DNA from: Hysterangium stoloniferum
Lineage: Eukaryota > Basidiomycota > Agaricomycetes > Hysterangiales > Hysterangiaceae
Assembly: GCA_015178975.1 (NCBI GenBank)
Contig: WHVD01000009.1
Coordinates: 186,001 to 250,000 of the forward strand
Direction: 5' to 3'
DNA: 64,000 bases
The notes under the pieces were generated by a model that was not told the origin of the DNA, did no database searches, and worked only from the letters and a program-made list of their open reading frames with translations. This document shows positions 1 through 11,093 of this stretch, piece by piece (the stretch's first letter is position 1; every line of letters starts with the position of its first letter). A program made the position numbers and the translations under genes.

Positions 1-205
1 ATACCCCTCATTGAGGAGAAAAACAACAGAAAGAATGCTTTTCTGCAGAGATGGATTTCATAGTGGTGGTAAGAAGTCAAGGAGATGAATGAACAAAGTT
101 CAACATGCCAAATTGATACAAATAAGGCCACATGACATGTTGATGATTCACATGACCCACTCCTACCTTATACTGGTGTGTAACATTGAAAATCAGAGAA
201 AATAA
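1..205. other. Unassigned AT-rich sequence left of a MITE
   Basis: No convincing coding frame. The block is not the missing first part of the LTR that begins again at 424. Short stretches (a 'ccacatgac...ttgatgattcacatgacc' type motif) recall the non-coding part of the Tc1-like element near 29050-29150, so it may be Tc1-type DNA, but I cannot delimit it. Confidence 0.3.
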
Positions 206-207
206 TA

Positions 208-421
208 GAGGGTCAAAAAACTGCCCCAATGAGTGATTATTCTGTTTGATTTATTGAGCAATGAGTTTTGATTGGAATCACATGGTTTCTTAAGTTGATA
301 GATAGCCAACATGTTCTAGTATATCATGTGAATTTTTCAGAATTATTGCTGATGTCAATTCTTCACACAATATCAATCTTTCTAAAATGCACAAACATTG
401 GGGCAGTTTTTTGACCCACTG
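208..421. mobile_element. MITE with 22-bp perfect terminal inverted repeats, flanked by TA
   Basis: GGGTCAAAAAACTGCCCCAA and two further bases at 210-231 are exactly inverted at 396-417. TA dinucleotides flank the unit at 206-207 and 422-423, as expected for Tc1/mariner-type insertion. It is about 214 bp and non-coding. It lies exactly where the left LTR of the large outer Ty3 element is cut off. Its ends resemble those of the MITE at 29174-29380 (a CACTG/CAGTG end followed by a CAAAAAA-type stretch), so the two are probably mobilised by related transposases. Confidence 0.8.
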
Positions 422-423
422 TA

Positions 424-931
424 TGTGGTACATCGACTCTTGTGGGTGCATACATGCCAGACTTATGTATTCTAGCACCCGTAGTTGAAACTCAGACACT
501 TTTTACCTTGCAACCATGACTTACCCAAACACATAGTTAGTGTCCTGTAAGTCGTGATTGAGGTATCGTCTCGACCGTCACAGACAGGCTTCAACTATCT
601 ACATAATCTTAGTTTCGAACTGTACCAGTCAAAACCTCATTTATATCTCAATCTGCAGGGACAACATCCGTGCTACTCTATCATTTAACTCTTGTTACTC
701 TTTTCTACACTCGAGCAGTCACTCGGAATCGCACCTAACGGTCGATTCCTTTATTTCGTTGTAGCTATCTACTCTACTTTAGATAGTCACTTCACCCAGA
801 TGTATTGAACTAAATAGTCAATACTTGTTCAGTGTGTATTGAACTTAGACAGTCAATACAACTACGTGTCGTACCTAAACGGTCGATATTCTTCGTATAT
901 AGAACGGTTAGAACTTCCACCACTCTTCACA
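424..931 (+). repeat. 5' LTR (left-truncated) of the outer Ty3/Gypsy element
   Basis: This 508-bp stretch aligns throughout with 26464-26972. Shared landmarks are a tgtggtacat(c/t)gactcttgtggg start, 'gtagttgaaactcagacactttttacc', repeated 'gaactnagacagtcaatac' blocks and a terminal ...ccactcttcaca. The right-hand copy has about 120 bp more at its start, beginning TGTGAGAGG; here that part is absent and a MITE abuts. I read this as the 5' LTR of one old element. No clear tRNA primer-binding site follows the TTCACA end. Confidence 0.75.
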
Positions 932-1007
932 GTGGTGATCTGGGCCAGACCGCTCTTTCCCTACAAAGAAAATGTTACTTTATGACTATTAGTTTCTAAG
1001 CACGTAA

Positions 1008-2290
1008 ATGACCACTGGCAAGAACCAAACACCGAGATCATCGATAACCCCGAGTAGTTCAAAGCCTCATCAAAGACCTGCAAGTCTGGAACCACCCTGT
1101 AATGTCACTATGAGGAAGTCTTCATTGACTTTTCAAAAACCAGTTCCTCCTGGAAGTTCCCCTGGAGCAACAGCTGGACCGTCAATGGATACCCCCTCAG
1201 GTATGCATGAAGAATGTCCATCAACAGGGCAGTTGAGCACTCCTGGAGCTAATGTTGAGCCTACCTGTGCTCCTGAACCCGTTCTCTCGTTCCCGCCTAG
1301 GCAGGTCATCCTCACGCAATTCTTTGGGGGTCATATGGTTTATGCTCAGCCCATCGACTTGCAATGGGACATGTACTACACCGATCGAATCTCTGCAGAT
1401 CAGGTTACTCCCTTCGTGGAGGAGTACAATATGGATTACCCCCTTTTACCGGTGACTGTAGCAGTCTGGTTAAGTCGTTATCAGGCCATATGCAGGACTT
1501 ATTCATGCGACCAGGAACCCTGGAGGATCTGACCCGCTCGATTCCCGAATGGTCGAGTGAGGTTACTTCTGTTATGGAAGGAGGAAGGACAATTTTTAAG
1601 CAGGAAGTGTTCTCCTTATTCCTCAAAGCGCTTCATGCACATGATGATGCATTGCAAATCCTTCATGTCCTACTCGGTGGGGATCACATCGTGCCCAAAG
1701 TTGACTACCAGTATATATACATCCGGATGTTGGAGGAATCTCTTAACAGGGTCACTCGAAATTCATTGTTTGCGTATTTTACTCTAAGGGGTCAGTTGAG
1801 ACGAAATCAGAGGAGACTCGATAAGATGGTTTTGGAAGTGCTCTACCCTTATAATGACTCAATCCAAGTGCCCGATTTGTCCATCTCCACAACTAGTTCA
1901 TTTGTTCATACCCTAAATGGGTCTCTCGACACTCGTTTCCTTCATTTGCTCAATCATCCCATTATTTTGCAAGACTTCCCGTTGGATATGAGGATGCAAG
2001 TTGCAGACTGTCTTCAGGAAAAGGGAATGGAAATCTGCACCCCCCTCCACCAACCTCAGCCACACTGGCCTTTGAATACAACCGAAATTGAGAAAGAAAT
2101 ATTGAAGGAACTCAGCCCGGTGCCCCATCAAAGGACTCATCGCTCTCACATCGCATTCAAACAAATTTCAGATAATCCTAGCTTTGGTGATGAACTACCT
2201 GCAACTAAGAATAGATCAGTCGCCAACAGGGGCCGACCGTCCTTCTCTACCGCATTCACCGAGGGCATAGCTGGTCAGGTTGCTGGTTGA
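1008..2290 (+). pseudogene. Gag-region ORF of the outer element, frameshifted
   Basis: An ATG frame starts at 1008 with a Ser/Pro/Thr-rich N-terminus (about 90 residues) and then a folded-looking part (FFGGHMVYAQPIDLQWDMYY). It loses phase near 1500. An overlapping frame continues without a stop to 2290, alpha-helical in character (ALHAHDDALQILHVLLGGDH, RNSLFAYFTLRGQLRRNQRR). The natural reading is one about 430-residue protein with a frameshift between. I recognise no family; its place directly after the 5' LTR suggests a Gag N-terminal or matrix-like protein. It could also be a captured host gene fragment. Confidence 0.5.
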
Positions 2291-2485
2291 GGATCTCTGA
2301 ACCCAGACGATCCTCACCATTCCCTGCCGATCTCCTCGAATCCCTTCCTACCACCAGGAGGACCCCCTAGCAGTTCATCTGGGAGCTCTAGTAGCCCAGA
2401 CCATGGAGGGAATTCGGGACATGGGGGGCATTATGGGGGAGTACCTAACTCTCCTTTTCGAACTCTGACACAGCCTTGAGCTAGC

Positions 2486-4262
2486 GTGCCTATCGATGAC
2501 TTACCTAAGGATAAGAAGATCTCTCTTAACACCAACAACATCAAGATAAAATGGTCTGACCTTCCCGAATATGATGGAACTCAATCCAAAGCCCTGGACT
2601 ACATCATGGATATCATGAGTCTCTCGGAGATCTCAGACTCCATGAGCACATTGTTAGGAGTCGCTCTGCCAAGATGACTCACCAGCAATGCCAAGATCTG
2701 GTGGAGCACCTTAGACCGTGAACATCACACTGAATTCAGTTGATCTCATGGATCGTTCCTTTGGGGTATCATAGAGGGATTACTTGGAACTTGTTGGTGC
2801 GAGTCTTTAGCCTTAAAATGGGAAGCCATGAAATTTCGACAAGTCAGCCACGATCGAGAGACACCTGTTCACTATATTCAATGGAGAATTAAGCTTTATC
2901 GCTTCTTGTATGGTTTCCACCAACATCGAAAGGATGAAACGTGCAGACTCATCCTCATGTTACCCATGGAATGGCTTTACCTTCTACAAGGACAACCCAT
3001 TGATGACATCATGAGCTTACAGACTTATGCTAACAATCTGCAAGAGGCTCTGATCAACACTTGGGTCCAAACACATCGAGAGCATTACCAGTTTCAGAAG
3101 CCCAGAGTCATGATCACCGAACAGGAAGAATCAGATCCCTTGTTACGACTGTGTCGTAACCCATGTCGCAACCCGATGGTCTCCGAGAATACTACAGTCT
3201 ATTGATGTTCCAAGTTATTGATCAAGTCATCATTTCGGCAACCTTCAGAATACCGACACTGACGTATACCTTCATGGCGATCAAACCTCGTTTACGCCCC
3301 TGTCAAAATATACTCGTACCATCTGGTTATGCTTTGATACGTCCCCTTTCATTATGATGATCCGTTTTACTCTATGTTTCACATATGCCCATATATACCT
3401 GTAGCCTGTGGACTATTCCCTTTTCTCGTAATCCTGCTCTCGGCTAAATCTCGGCTTCCGATCTTATCGTAACTTTCCGGTTTCTAGTCAAGTCTATTCG
3501 TCAAATAGTGTTTCCACTCTTCCCTTAGTTAGTAGTTTCTAGACGCCGATAACTCATATATAAACCCACTGTAAATGTAGTTATTAGACAATCAGAATAT
3601 CGACTTAGAATATCGACTTAGATCAACTTAGATACCCCTCTAATTTCCGACTTCATTATCTATTCACGACCACCACATTCCGACTCCATCCGATTTACGA
3701 TTCAACCTACATTTACAACTTCAACCTCAGTCTCCAACTGTCTCAGTGTCCGACTGTCTCAGTCTCCAACTCTCTCAGTCTCCGACTCTCTCAGTCTCTG
3801 ACTCTCTCAGCCTCCGACTCTTGGTCTCTGACCCCTCAACCCAACCCTCAACTTATCCTTCGGTTTCCGATCGGTAGTTTACCGAGAGGTTTACTTGACA
3901 GGACTAGTTTTCGCCCACCCGAATTTTAAGGACACCTGACGGTAACTTGCGAGGGCGCAGCACATAAGCTGAAGCCAAGTCCTTCCGTTCGGTCCCTGTC
4001 AGCCAGCCGACATATGTCAGTTTCTGCTCTTAACATCCCTGGCATCAAGAAGAGCACTCCAGGGGAATTGATTCCACCAATCGAGGCCATGTCCTTCTCA
4101 GCAAAACTGAAGATAAAACCGCCCCTAGGAGATCCAACATGAAACAGGGTAAAAAACATGGCAAGTTCTTTTTCGAATGAAGTGACAAGAAAAGTGTCGC
4201 TAAAGCCCCGAAGGAGTGCTGGATTTGCGGGAGCTTAGAGCATTTTAAGATCGACTGCCCTC
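2486..4262 (+). pseudogene. Gag capsid/nucleocapsid relic split by a solo LTR
   Basis: Fragments at 2486-2674 (LPKDKKISLN then WSDLPEYDGT, the usual start of a Ty3 capsid domain) and 2828-3140 (HYIQWRIKLYRFLYGFHQHR, RLILMLPMEWLYLLQGQP) are in the retrotransposon gag style. After the solo LTR 3141-4035 the frame resumes and carries a CCHC zinc knuckle at about 4220-4262: C-W-I-C, then H, then C. The knuckle is interrupted by a TAG at 4219-4221. Several stops show it is dead. Role in a live element would be the RNA-packaging shell protein. Confidence 0.6.
3141..4035 (+). mobile_element. Solo LTR (TGTTACG...CTTAACA), TSD TCCCT
   Basis: An 895-bp unit with TG...CA ends, flanked by identical TCCCT at 3136-3140 and 4036-4040. 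It is clearly related to the LTR at 8426-9398 and more distantly, in the opposite orientation, to the LTRs of the 10.4-kb element: shared 'gcagcacataagctgaagccaagtcc' near the 3' end and 'tgtcgtaaccc' at the 5' end. Internal tandem repeats are present: 'aatatcgacttag' near 3596-3622 and CT-rich 'gtctccgactctctca' units at about 3725-3815. It splits the gag zinc-knuckle region of its host element. Confidence 0.93.
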
Positions 4263-4273
4263 ATGCTGGTAAG

Positions 4274-5518
4274 ATGTCACACTATGTCTCTATTAACAAA
4301 TGCTCCACGCAGAATCCAACCGAGGAGGTGGAGGATCAGAGGGCTTACGAAACAGTTTATGGATTAAGCATACAGGGACAAGTACATAATGTTGATGAGG
4401 AATCAATTTTCATTTCTGTCTACCTTCCTCAACCAGAGGATGTTGTTGTTTTAGATGCAAGTTCATCCCCACATGAGAACGAAGCATCACAAGTTTATGT
4501 TTCTATATCAGACCATGACTTCCTTGAGAAAGGAGATTGGCTAGATGCTCATCATCATAACCGAAAAGGTCTGACTGAGATGGGAGCCTTATTGCAGTCT
4601 AAACCTCCTATCATTGAGGAAATCGTCGACAAGGAAGTATTTACAAACCGATCTAAGGAAATAAGTCAAACCTACATTATAGAAGACCCCTCTGAGTTAG
4701 AGGGATCGGAGGAGGAGAACTTCCCCTTCAATCCAGGGCAGTTACCCAACCTAATTCCTTGTGATAAATCGGATTCTGAAGTGGACGACTTTAGTCCGAG
4801 TGTACCTAACGGTAGACATGTCAGGAGGGACATCAAACTGGCCGTAAGAAAGGAAAGCAAAAGACCCAGGGTCCAATACCCTCAATCCAGCTGGCTTATG
4901 AAAGAGGATTCGACCATTATTTACCACAAAAGGGATCCCCCAGGTGGATACTCCAGTATTGGGATTTCAGCATTACACGTCTATGGACATGTAGGCGACT
5001 CCGAAGCATCTAATCCTATTCAAATCAGGTTGGATGCCGGAGCCGATCTTTCCTTAATTTTGGAGAATTTCTATAAGGAACTAGTGGACTGCCCCAAGCT
5101 CAAGCAAGGACTCAAATTACACCTTGTACAGTTTACCGGTAATGCTAAGGTTCTAGGATACGTTAACATCCCTATTTACCTTGAGGACGACACCAGCATG
5201 CTCCTTAAATTTACCGCCGAAATGTACATTGTCCAAGGCATGACTGTCCCAATTCTTCTCAGCGAGGACTTTCATGTGAACTATGAAATCGGAACGCTCC
5301 GAGACCAGCCGTTGGGCTCTAGACTGATTCTGCCAGGGAGGGTGGGGTCTATTCCAGCCAGTTCCTCCAAGGAGCCACAGCCTTTGGCCTTTTCGATTAG
5401 CAGGATCCCTCTTGAGGAACTAGCCAATGACCCACCTGAATTGACTTCCAAACCAGACAAAGGAGTGCACACTGAAAGAGTCGCATGGGCCTTACAGGAT
5501 TGTACTATAGAGCCATAA
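4274..5518 (+). CDS. Retropepsin-type protease ORF of the outer element
   Basis: This is a 414-codon open frame, the longest uninterrupted one in the old element. The first about 230 residues are acidic and probably disordered (PSELEGSEEENFPF). A retroviral-type aspartic protease follows: active-site block LDAGADLSLI at about 5031-5060 (D-A-G in place of the commoner D-T/S-G), a flap-like stretch, then MTVPILLSEDFHVNYEIG, which matches the usual ILG(x)DF-type C-terminal motif. Normally it would be part of a Gag-Pol polyprotein and cut it. The replacement in the DTG triad is seen in some Ty3 proteases, so it is not proof of inactivity. The upstream and downstream frames are broken, so it is a relic despite the open frame. 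Confidence 0.7.
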   Translation: MSHYVSINKCSTQNPTEEVEDQRAYETVYGLSIQGQVHNVDEESIFISVYLPQPEDVVVLDASSSPHENEASQVYVSISDHDFLEKGDWLDAHHHNRKGLTEMGALLQSKPPIIEEIVDKEVFTNRSKEISQTYIIEDPSELEGSEEENFPFNPGQLPNLIPCDKSDSEVDDFSPSVPNGRHVRRDIKLAVRKESKRPRVQYPQSSWLMKEDSTIIYHKRDPPGGYSSIGISALHVYGHVGDSEASNPIQIRLDAGADLSLILENFYKELVDCPKLKQGLKLHLVQFTGNAKVLGYVNIPIYLEDDTSMLLKFTAEMYIVQGMTVPILLSEDFHVNYEIGTLRDQPLGSRLILPGRVGSIPASSSKEPQPLAFSISRIPLEELANDPPELTSKPDKGVHTERVAWALQDCTIEP

Positions 5519-5886
5519 TCAGCTCAACTAGTACCAATTTTCGTTGGCGATCTTATTGGTGACCAATGGATTATCGAGGGAGTTGTGCTGCAGAATGACG
5601 ATGGGAGTATACTAGCCACTCCCACCACTGCTATCTCTAAGGAACGCGCTGCAGTACCTCTCACTAAACCCTCTCTGACACCAAGAATCATTCGACGAGG
5701 GGAAACTATTGGATTAATTCGTGACGCGAACGAATGGGCCCAGACACCTAGATCTTCAACCGAGAAAGCATCGATGCAGTCCACAGCAACCAAGATCACT
5801 CACCTTGTGGAGAGCCTATTGAGAATAGAAGAGGAGTGTGTCCTTAATCCTCAATCTTCCGGACAGCCTCTAGAACAGGAACTTGC

Positions 5887-6360
5887 TGTGAGTAGTATGC
5901 TTTTACCACAGTTTCATTGTGGTAAAACACTCCTTTTATTTCATTTATATTTTACATATTCTATTCATATTTTTCTATCTTTCATATTCTTCGAATATTG
6001 CATATTTCATTAGTTCGAAGCATTGTGTATACTTGTGGGTGCACTCAGCACCAATTAGAACTCAGACACACTTTAACCCAAGAACCACCACTCATAAGAC
6101 ACAAACTAGGTCTACTACGAGCGGTGATCAGGGTAACGTGTCAGCTACCACATAAGTAGCATTATCTGAACTACTGAATACTTCTGGCCTCGAACTATAA
6201 CAGTCGAGGCCTCCACTCGAACCGTCGCACTCGTTGACTCCTTCGTCATCTCGTGCTCTTTCTCTCACTTTCTCTTATATTGCACCGAATAGGTCAATAT
6301 CCTTCCTTTCTACTCATTTCTTCATATATAGAACGGTCAGAACTTCTGCCACTCTTCACA
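5887..6360 (+). mobile_element. Solo LTR (TGTGAG...TTCACA family), TSD CTTGC
   Basis: A 474-bp unit with identical CTTGC at 5882-5886 and 6361-6365. Near its start a 10-bp perfect stem, TTTTACCACA and TGTGGTAAAA separated by 7 bases, lies at about 5909-5935. It is very similar to the inverted copy 6573-7080 and more distantly to the LTRs at 424-931, 11635-12275 and 26341-26972 (shared ...actcttcaca end and 'ttcgaagc(a/c)ttgtgtata'). Confidence 0.93.
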
Positions 6361-6572
6361 CTTGCAGACGATTTCGACCCAGCGGGCCCTAAAATGTCAG
6401 AAGTCACCATCACGGAAACATTCCGAGTGGAGGACCTACATAAATTGGTCAATTTAGGACCTGACATTCCTGCTGACGTCTCCTCCTGCCTAGAGTCGGT
6501 ACTGACTAAGAATGTTCAAGCCTTTGGAGTAGATGGGCATTTAGGACAAGTAGACGTCAAAGTTAATGTCCC

Positions 6573-7080
6573 TGTGAAGAGTGGTATGAGTTCTGACCAT
6601 TCTATATACGAAGAAATGAGTAGAAAGGAAGAATATTGACCTATTCAGTGCAATATAAGAGGAAGTGTGAGAGAGAGTACGAGATGACGCAGTAGTCGAC
6701 GAGTGCGATGGATCGAGTGGAGGCCTCGACTGTTACAGTTCGAGGCCAGAAATGCTAGATAGTTCAGATAATGCTACTTATGTAGTAGCTGGCACGTTAC
6801 ACTAATCACTGCTCGCAGTAGACCTAGTTTAGTGTCTTACGAGTGGTGGTTTCTGGGTAAAAGTGTGTCTTACGAGTGGTGGTTTCTGGGTAAAAGTGTG
6901 TCTTCCTTCTCTTTGGTGCCGAGTGCACCCACAAGTATACACAATGCTTCGAACTAATGAAATATGCAATATTCAAAGAATATAAAAGATAGAAAAATAT
7001 AAATAAAATATGTAAAATATAAATGAAATAAAAGGAGTGTTTTACCACAATGAAACTGTGGTAAAAGCATACTCCTCACA
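6573..7080 (-). mobile_element. Solo LTR (TGTGAG...TTCACA family), inverted copy, TSD GTCCC
   Basis: A 508-bp unit, reverse orientation, with identical GTCCC at 6568-6572 and 7081-7085. It is nearly the reverse complement of 5887-6360. The 34-bp length difference is explained by a direct duplication of about 34 bp ('tacgagtggtggtttctggg...') at about 6838-6905. It interrupts the RT N-terminus. Confidence 0.93.
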
Positions 7081-7700
7081 GTCCCATTGAAAGAAAGCGT
7101 GCAACCTATTTCGATGTCAATGTTCCCAACTTCCCCAGCCAATAGGAAAGTCATTGATGAGCAAATGGATACTTGGTTTCAACAGGGAGTAATCGAACCG
7201 TCCAAAAGTCCTTGGGGGGTGCCAGCCTTCGTCAATTATCATAATGGGAAACCGAGAGTGGTAATTGACTATAGAAAATTGAAATAGCCTCACGGTTCCC
7301 AACGAATTCCCATTACCACGCCAGTCCGAGCTCTTTCAGGGTCCAACATCCTATCTTCCTTCGACACATTAGCCGGCTTTACTCAACTCAAAATGTTAGA
7401 AGAAGATAAACCAAAGACTGCTTTCAGATCCCATCGAGGACTGTGGCAATTCAGGTGAATGCCCTTTGGACTTCATAATGGACCCTCTATATTCCAGAGA
7501 GTTATGCAAACTGTACTCACACCTTACCTATGGATATTTTGTCTCGTTTATATTGATGACATCGTGATCTTTTCTAAGACATGGGATGATCATTTAGAGC
7601 ATCTAGATCAAGTTTTACAAGCCATAATTGTAGCGGGAATCACTCTCTCACCCAAAAATGCTTTGTTGGGTATAACTCGATTCTATTACTAGGTCATAAG

Positions 7701-9480
7701 GTGTCTAGACTTGGTTTTTCGACCCACCAAGAGAAGGTTGCTGCCATACTGGAACTAGCTACACCCTCCAAGATATCAGATCTTCAACGCTTCCTAGGAA
7801 TGGTTCTGTATTTCTCAGCTTACATACCATTTTATTCCTGGATGGTCACTCCACTCTTTAACCTCTTAAAGAAAGGTGTCCGTTGGACTTGGGATTCAGA
7901 ACATGCCCGAGCTTTTGAAGACATCAAGGTTGTGTTGAGCTCTGCTCTAGTACTCGGACACCGCGTGAGTGGCATGCCTTATCGATTATATACGGACGCT
8001 TCAGACTTTGCACTGGGATGTTGTCTTCAACAAATACAGAAAATGACGCTCAGGGATCTAAAGGACACTAAAATCTATGCCCAAGCAAGATCAGCCTTCG
8101 ATCAATCTTGAGATGTGCCCATTTTCATCACTCATTATAAAACCAAGGAGCCGGAATTCACTTGGGCAGATTCCTGGGCCTTAGATTTTGATGACACCAG
8201 TGTCACGGTCGAGTGTGTCATCACATATTGGAGCTGCACGCTCAAGAAAGCAGAATGTAATTATTCAGCCACAGAGTGAGAAGCGTTAGCTGCTAAGGAG
8301 GGGCTAGTCCATTTCCAGCCCTTTATCGAAGGAGAACATATCCTTTTGATCACTGACCATGTGGCGTTACAATGGGCCAGATCTTACGAGAATACCAACC
8401 GTCGACTGGCCACATGGGGGGTGGTTGTTACGACCGTGTCGTAACCCATGTCGCAACCTGATGGTCTCCGAGAATACTACAGTCTATCGATGTTCCAAGT
8501 TATTGATCAAGTCATCATTTCGGCAACCTTCGGAATACTGACACTGACGTATACCTTCACGGCGATCAAACCTCATTTACGCCCCTGTCAAAATATACTC
8601 TACCATCTGGTTATGCTTTGATACGTCCCCTTTCATTATGATGATCCGTTTTACTCTATGTTTCACATATGCCCATATATACCTGTAGCCTGTGGACTAT
8701 TCCCTTTTCTCGTAATTCCGCTCTCGGCTAAATCTCGGCTTCCGATCGTAACCTTCCGGTTCCTAGTCAAGCTTATTTGTCAATGCCGTTTTCCGCTCTT
8801 CCCTTAGTTAGTAGTTTCTAGACGCCAATAACCCATATATAAACCCGCTGTAATGTAACTACTAGACAATCAGAATATCAACTTAGAATATCAACTTAGA
8901 ATATCAACTTAGATCACTTAGATACCCTCTAATTTCCGACTCCATTATCTATTCATGACCACCACATTCCGACTCCATCCGATTTACGATTCAACCTACA
9001 TTTACGACTTCAACCTCTAATCTCCAACTCTCAGTCTCCGACTCTCAGTCCCCGACACTCTCAGTCTCCGACTGTCTCAGTCTCCGACTGTCTCAGTCTC
9101 CGACTCTCAGTCTCCGACTCTCTCAGTCTCTGACTCTCTCGGTCTCTGACTCTCTCAGTCTCTGACTCTCTCAGCCTCCGACTCTTGGTCTCCGACCCCT
9201 CAACCCAACCCTCAACTTATCCTTCAGTTTCCGATCGGTGTTTACCGAGAGGTTTACTTGACAGGACTAGTTTTCGCCCGCCCGAAATTTAAGGACACCT
9301 GACGGTAACTTGCGAGGGTGCAGCACATAAGCTGAAGCCAAGTCCTTCCGTTCGGTCCCTGTCAGCCAGCCGACATCTGTCAGTTTCTGCTCTTAACAGT
9401 GGTATACGCTGTATACCCTGGTCTGGAAAACTTACATCAAGCAGGGTGGGTACACAGCAATGTTGACCCACTATCTAGAC
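7701..9480 (+). pseudogene. RNase H domain relic of the outer element, split by a solo LTR
   Basis: From 7701 the frame encodes the RT thumb/connection (SDLQRFLGMVLYFSAYIPFY, about 7771-7830; the common LG(x)xxFYRRFI region) and the RNase H core, LYTDASDFALGCCLQQIQKM at about 7985-8044, with the first catalytic Asp in the TDAS motif. Further out-of-phase remnants reach HVALQWARSYENTNRRLATW at about 8358-8417, where a solo LTR (8426-9398) has landed. After it the end of the domain resumes: HQAGWVHSNVDPLSRLPRVP (about 9433-9492, the standard NVADALSR-like motif). A stop at 8109-8111 and other lesions inactivate it. Confidence 0.75.
8426..9398 (+). mobile_element. Solo LTR (TGTTACG...CTTAACA), TSD GTGGT
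   Basis: A 973-bp unit flanked by identical GTGGT (8421-8425 and 9399-9403). Same subfamily and orientation as 3141-4035. The length difference comes mostly from the CT-rich minisatellite (gtctccgactctcag-type units, about 9023-9190), which has more units here. An 'aatatcaacttag' tandem repeat lies at about 8874-8912. Confidence 0.93.
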
Positions 9481-10907
9481 TTCCTCGAGTACCTGACTGT
9501 GCTAGTCCTGCGAGAGATGACCTCTTACCAATCGTAGCGGACTCTCACAACCGGAATGACAATGAGACATTATGGGAGAACAAACCAGTGGGAAAGGCCA
9601 TCTTCCTCACTCACCAGGAGTTAGTCGAACCAGTTGGGACAATGGAAGAAGTCCCCCAAATGAAATGGGATTTACACAACCTCCCCAGAAACGGTGAAAC
9701 TGACAAGGCGACCTTTCATCTCTCGAACCCCCAATTACTCATAGAAATCGATGAGAATTATGTCAAGAAACTTCATGACGGATATCAGAAAGATCCCACC
9801 TTCAGAAATCATTATGCCGCCAATCCCGTTTCCCCAAATATGGTAGCTACCCCCTCACACTATTTCATTGGCAAGAATAAACTATTATTCTTTCGAGATT
9901 CAGACTGGAAAAGTCGAATCTGTGTGCCTAGCAGCATGACTTCAAACATACTCAAATTGATCCATGACAACCCCTTTGAAGGAGCTCATGCAGGCAGCCA
10001 CAGACTTTTCTGACTCATGAAGGATCGGTTTTTCTGGCCGAGGATGTTACAGGACTGCGTGGTGTATACTCGCAGCTGTGACATATGCCAGAAAACTAAG
10101 GTTGATCATTCCGCTCGACAGGGAGCTCTCCGACCTGCGGATGTACCATTAAGGCCGTTTGAGGTTGTCTCAATGGACCTGATTACCGGATTGCCTTCTT
10201 CTACAGAGGGTGCCCACTCCGCCATCTTTGCTGCTGTGGATAAACTCACGTGTTTCTTAATTTGTGAGCCCACTACTTCAGATCTATCTGTGGAAGGATT
10301 CGCTCGAATCTTCGTAAATAAAGTAGCCGCTCCTTTTGGCTTACCTTCAAGGATAATCTGTGATCGAGACAAGAGATGGACCTGTAGGTTCTGGAGAGAA
10401 GTGTGCAAGGTATACGGAAGCAACCTTGCAGTATCTTCGTCTCATCATCCTCAAACTGACAGTCAAATGGAGAACGCCAATGCCATCGTTAAACAAATGC
10501 TCAGAGCATATTGCACCTCTTCGAAAGAGGAATGGTCCAAGTGGACTCAGGTAATGGCTCATACCTACAATTCGACAGTTCAGAGTTCCACAGGTTACGC
10601 ACTGGCCTTTTTGCTTATGGGATACCTACTGAGAGGAATGTCTCGCTGCTTAGGAGGGGATGACCCCGTAGTTCCCAGGAAATTGTCCAATAGCCCATTA
10701 GCCAATCAATGGATTTTAGAATTGGAAAACCATCGACAGATGGTGTGGGACTTAATTGCACGAGCACAAGAAGTGCAAGCTCACTGCTACAATAAGAAAA
10801 GGAGACCAGTGGAAGATATCTCAGAAGGAGATTACGTCCTAATCAATCCCCATCCCCTCGAGCTTATTGAAGCCAAAGGACCCAAGAGGAAACTTATACA
10901 AAGATGA
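9399..10907 (+). pseudogene. Integrase relic of the outer element
   Basis: Two abutting same-strand frames, 9399-10013 and 10017-10907, are separated by one TGA (10014-10016) and read as one integrase. The zinc-binding HHCC domain spans the stop (AHAGSHRLF, then FFWPRMLQDCVVYTRSCDIC at about 10029-10088, with the C-x2-C at CDIC). The DDE core has Asp in SMDLITGLPSS (about 10170-10202), a second Asp region in IICDRDKRWTCRFW, and Glu in HHPQTDSQMENANAIVKQML (about 10444-10503). Other stops follow at 10905-10907 and near 11000. In a live element it would insert the cDNA. Confidence 0.85.
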
Positions 10908-11093
10908 ATAGGACCATTCAAAGTCTTGGAGAAGATCAATCCTCAAGTCTTTCGACTTCGCATTCCCTCGGAATACCAACTACATCCAGTGATCAACTGA
11001 GACCATCTTAAAAGGTACCACCTCTCCCCTAAGGAATTCGGAGCAAGGGAATTACTTGAGAATCCTCGGGAACTCGATCATAACGATGAGGAG

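Larger units (their letters stand above)
5519..7690 (+). pseudogene. Protease-RT linker and reverse transcriptase relic of the outer element
   Basis: After two solo LTRs are removed (5887-6360 and 6573-7080) the frame runs from a linker (VTITETFRVEDLHKLVNLGP, 6400-6459) into the RT fingers (IEPSKSPWGVPAFVNYHNGK, about 7192-7251; RVVIDYRKLK), palm (FDTLAGFTQLKM), MPFGLHNGPSIFQRVM at about 7460-7507 and the catalytic YIDD at about 7549-7560 followed by IVIFSKTWDDH. Stops interrupt it at 7285-7287, 7456-7458 and 7690-7692. YIDD is the usual Ty3 variant of the YxDD polymerase motif. The domain is complete but dead. Confidence 0.85.

Noticed and set aside
424-940. Interpreting 424-931 as a solo LTR
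   Set aside because: No TSD can be found at its truncated left end and a matching, longer LTR lies at 26341-26972 with a polypurine-like tract before it, so a pair is the simpler reading.
6824-7154. Frames of 66-74 codons at the inverted solo LTR, matching 5919-6155
   Set aside because: They are conserved only because the two LTRs are copies. The translation is Phe/Tyr-rich AT sequence, not a protein.
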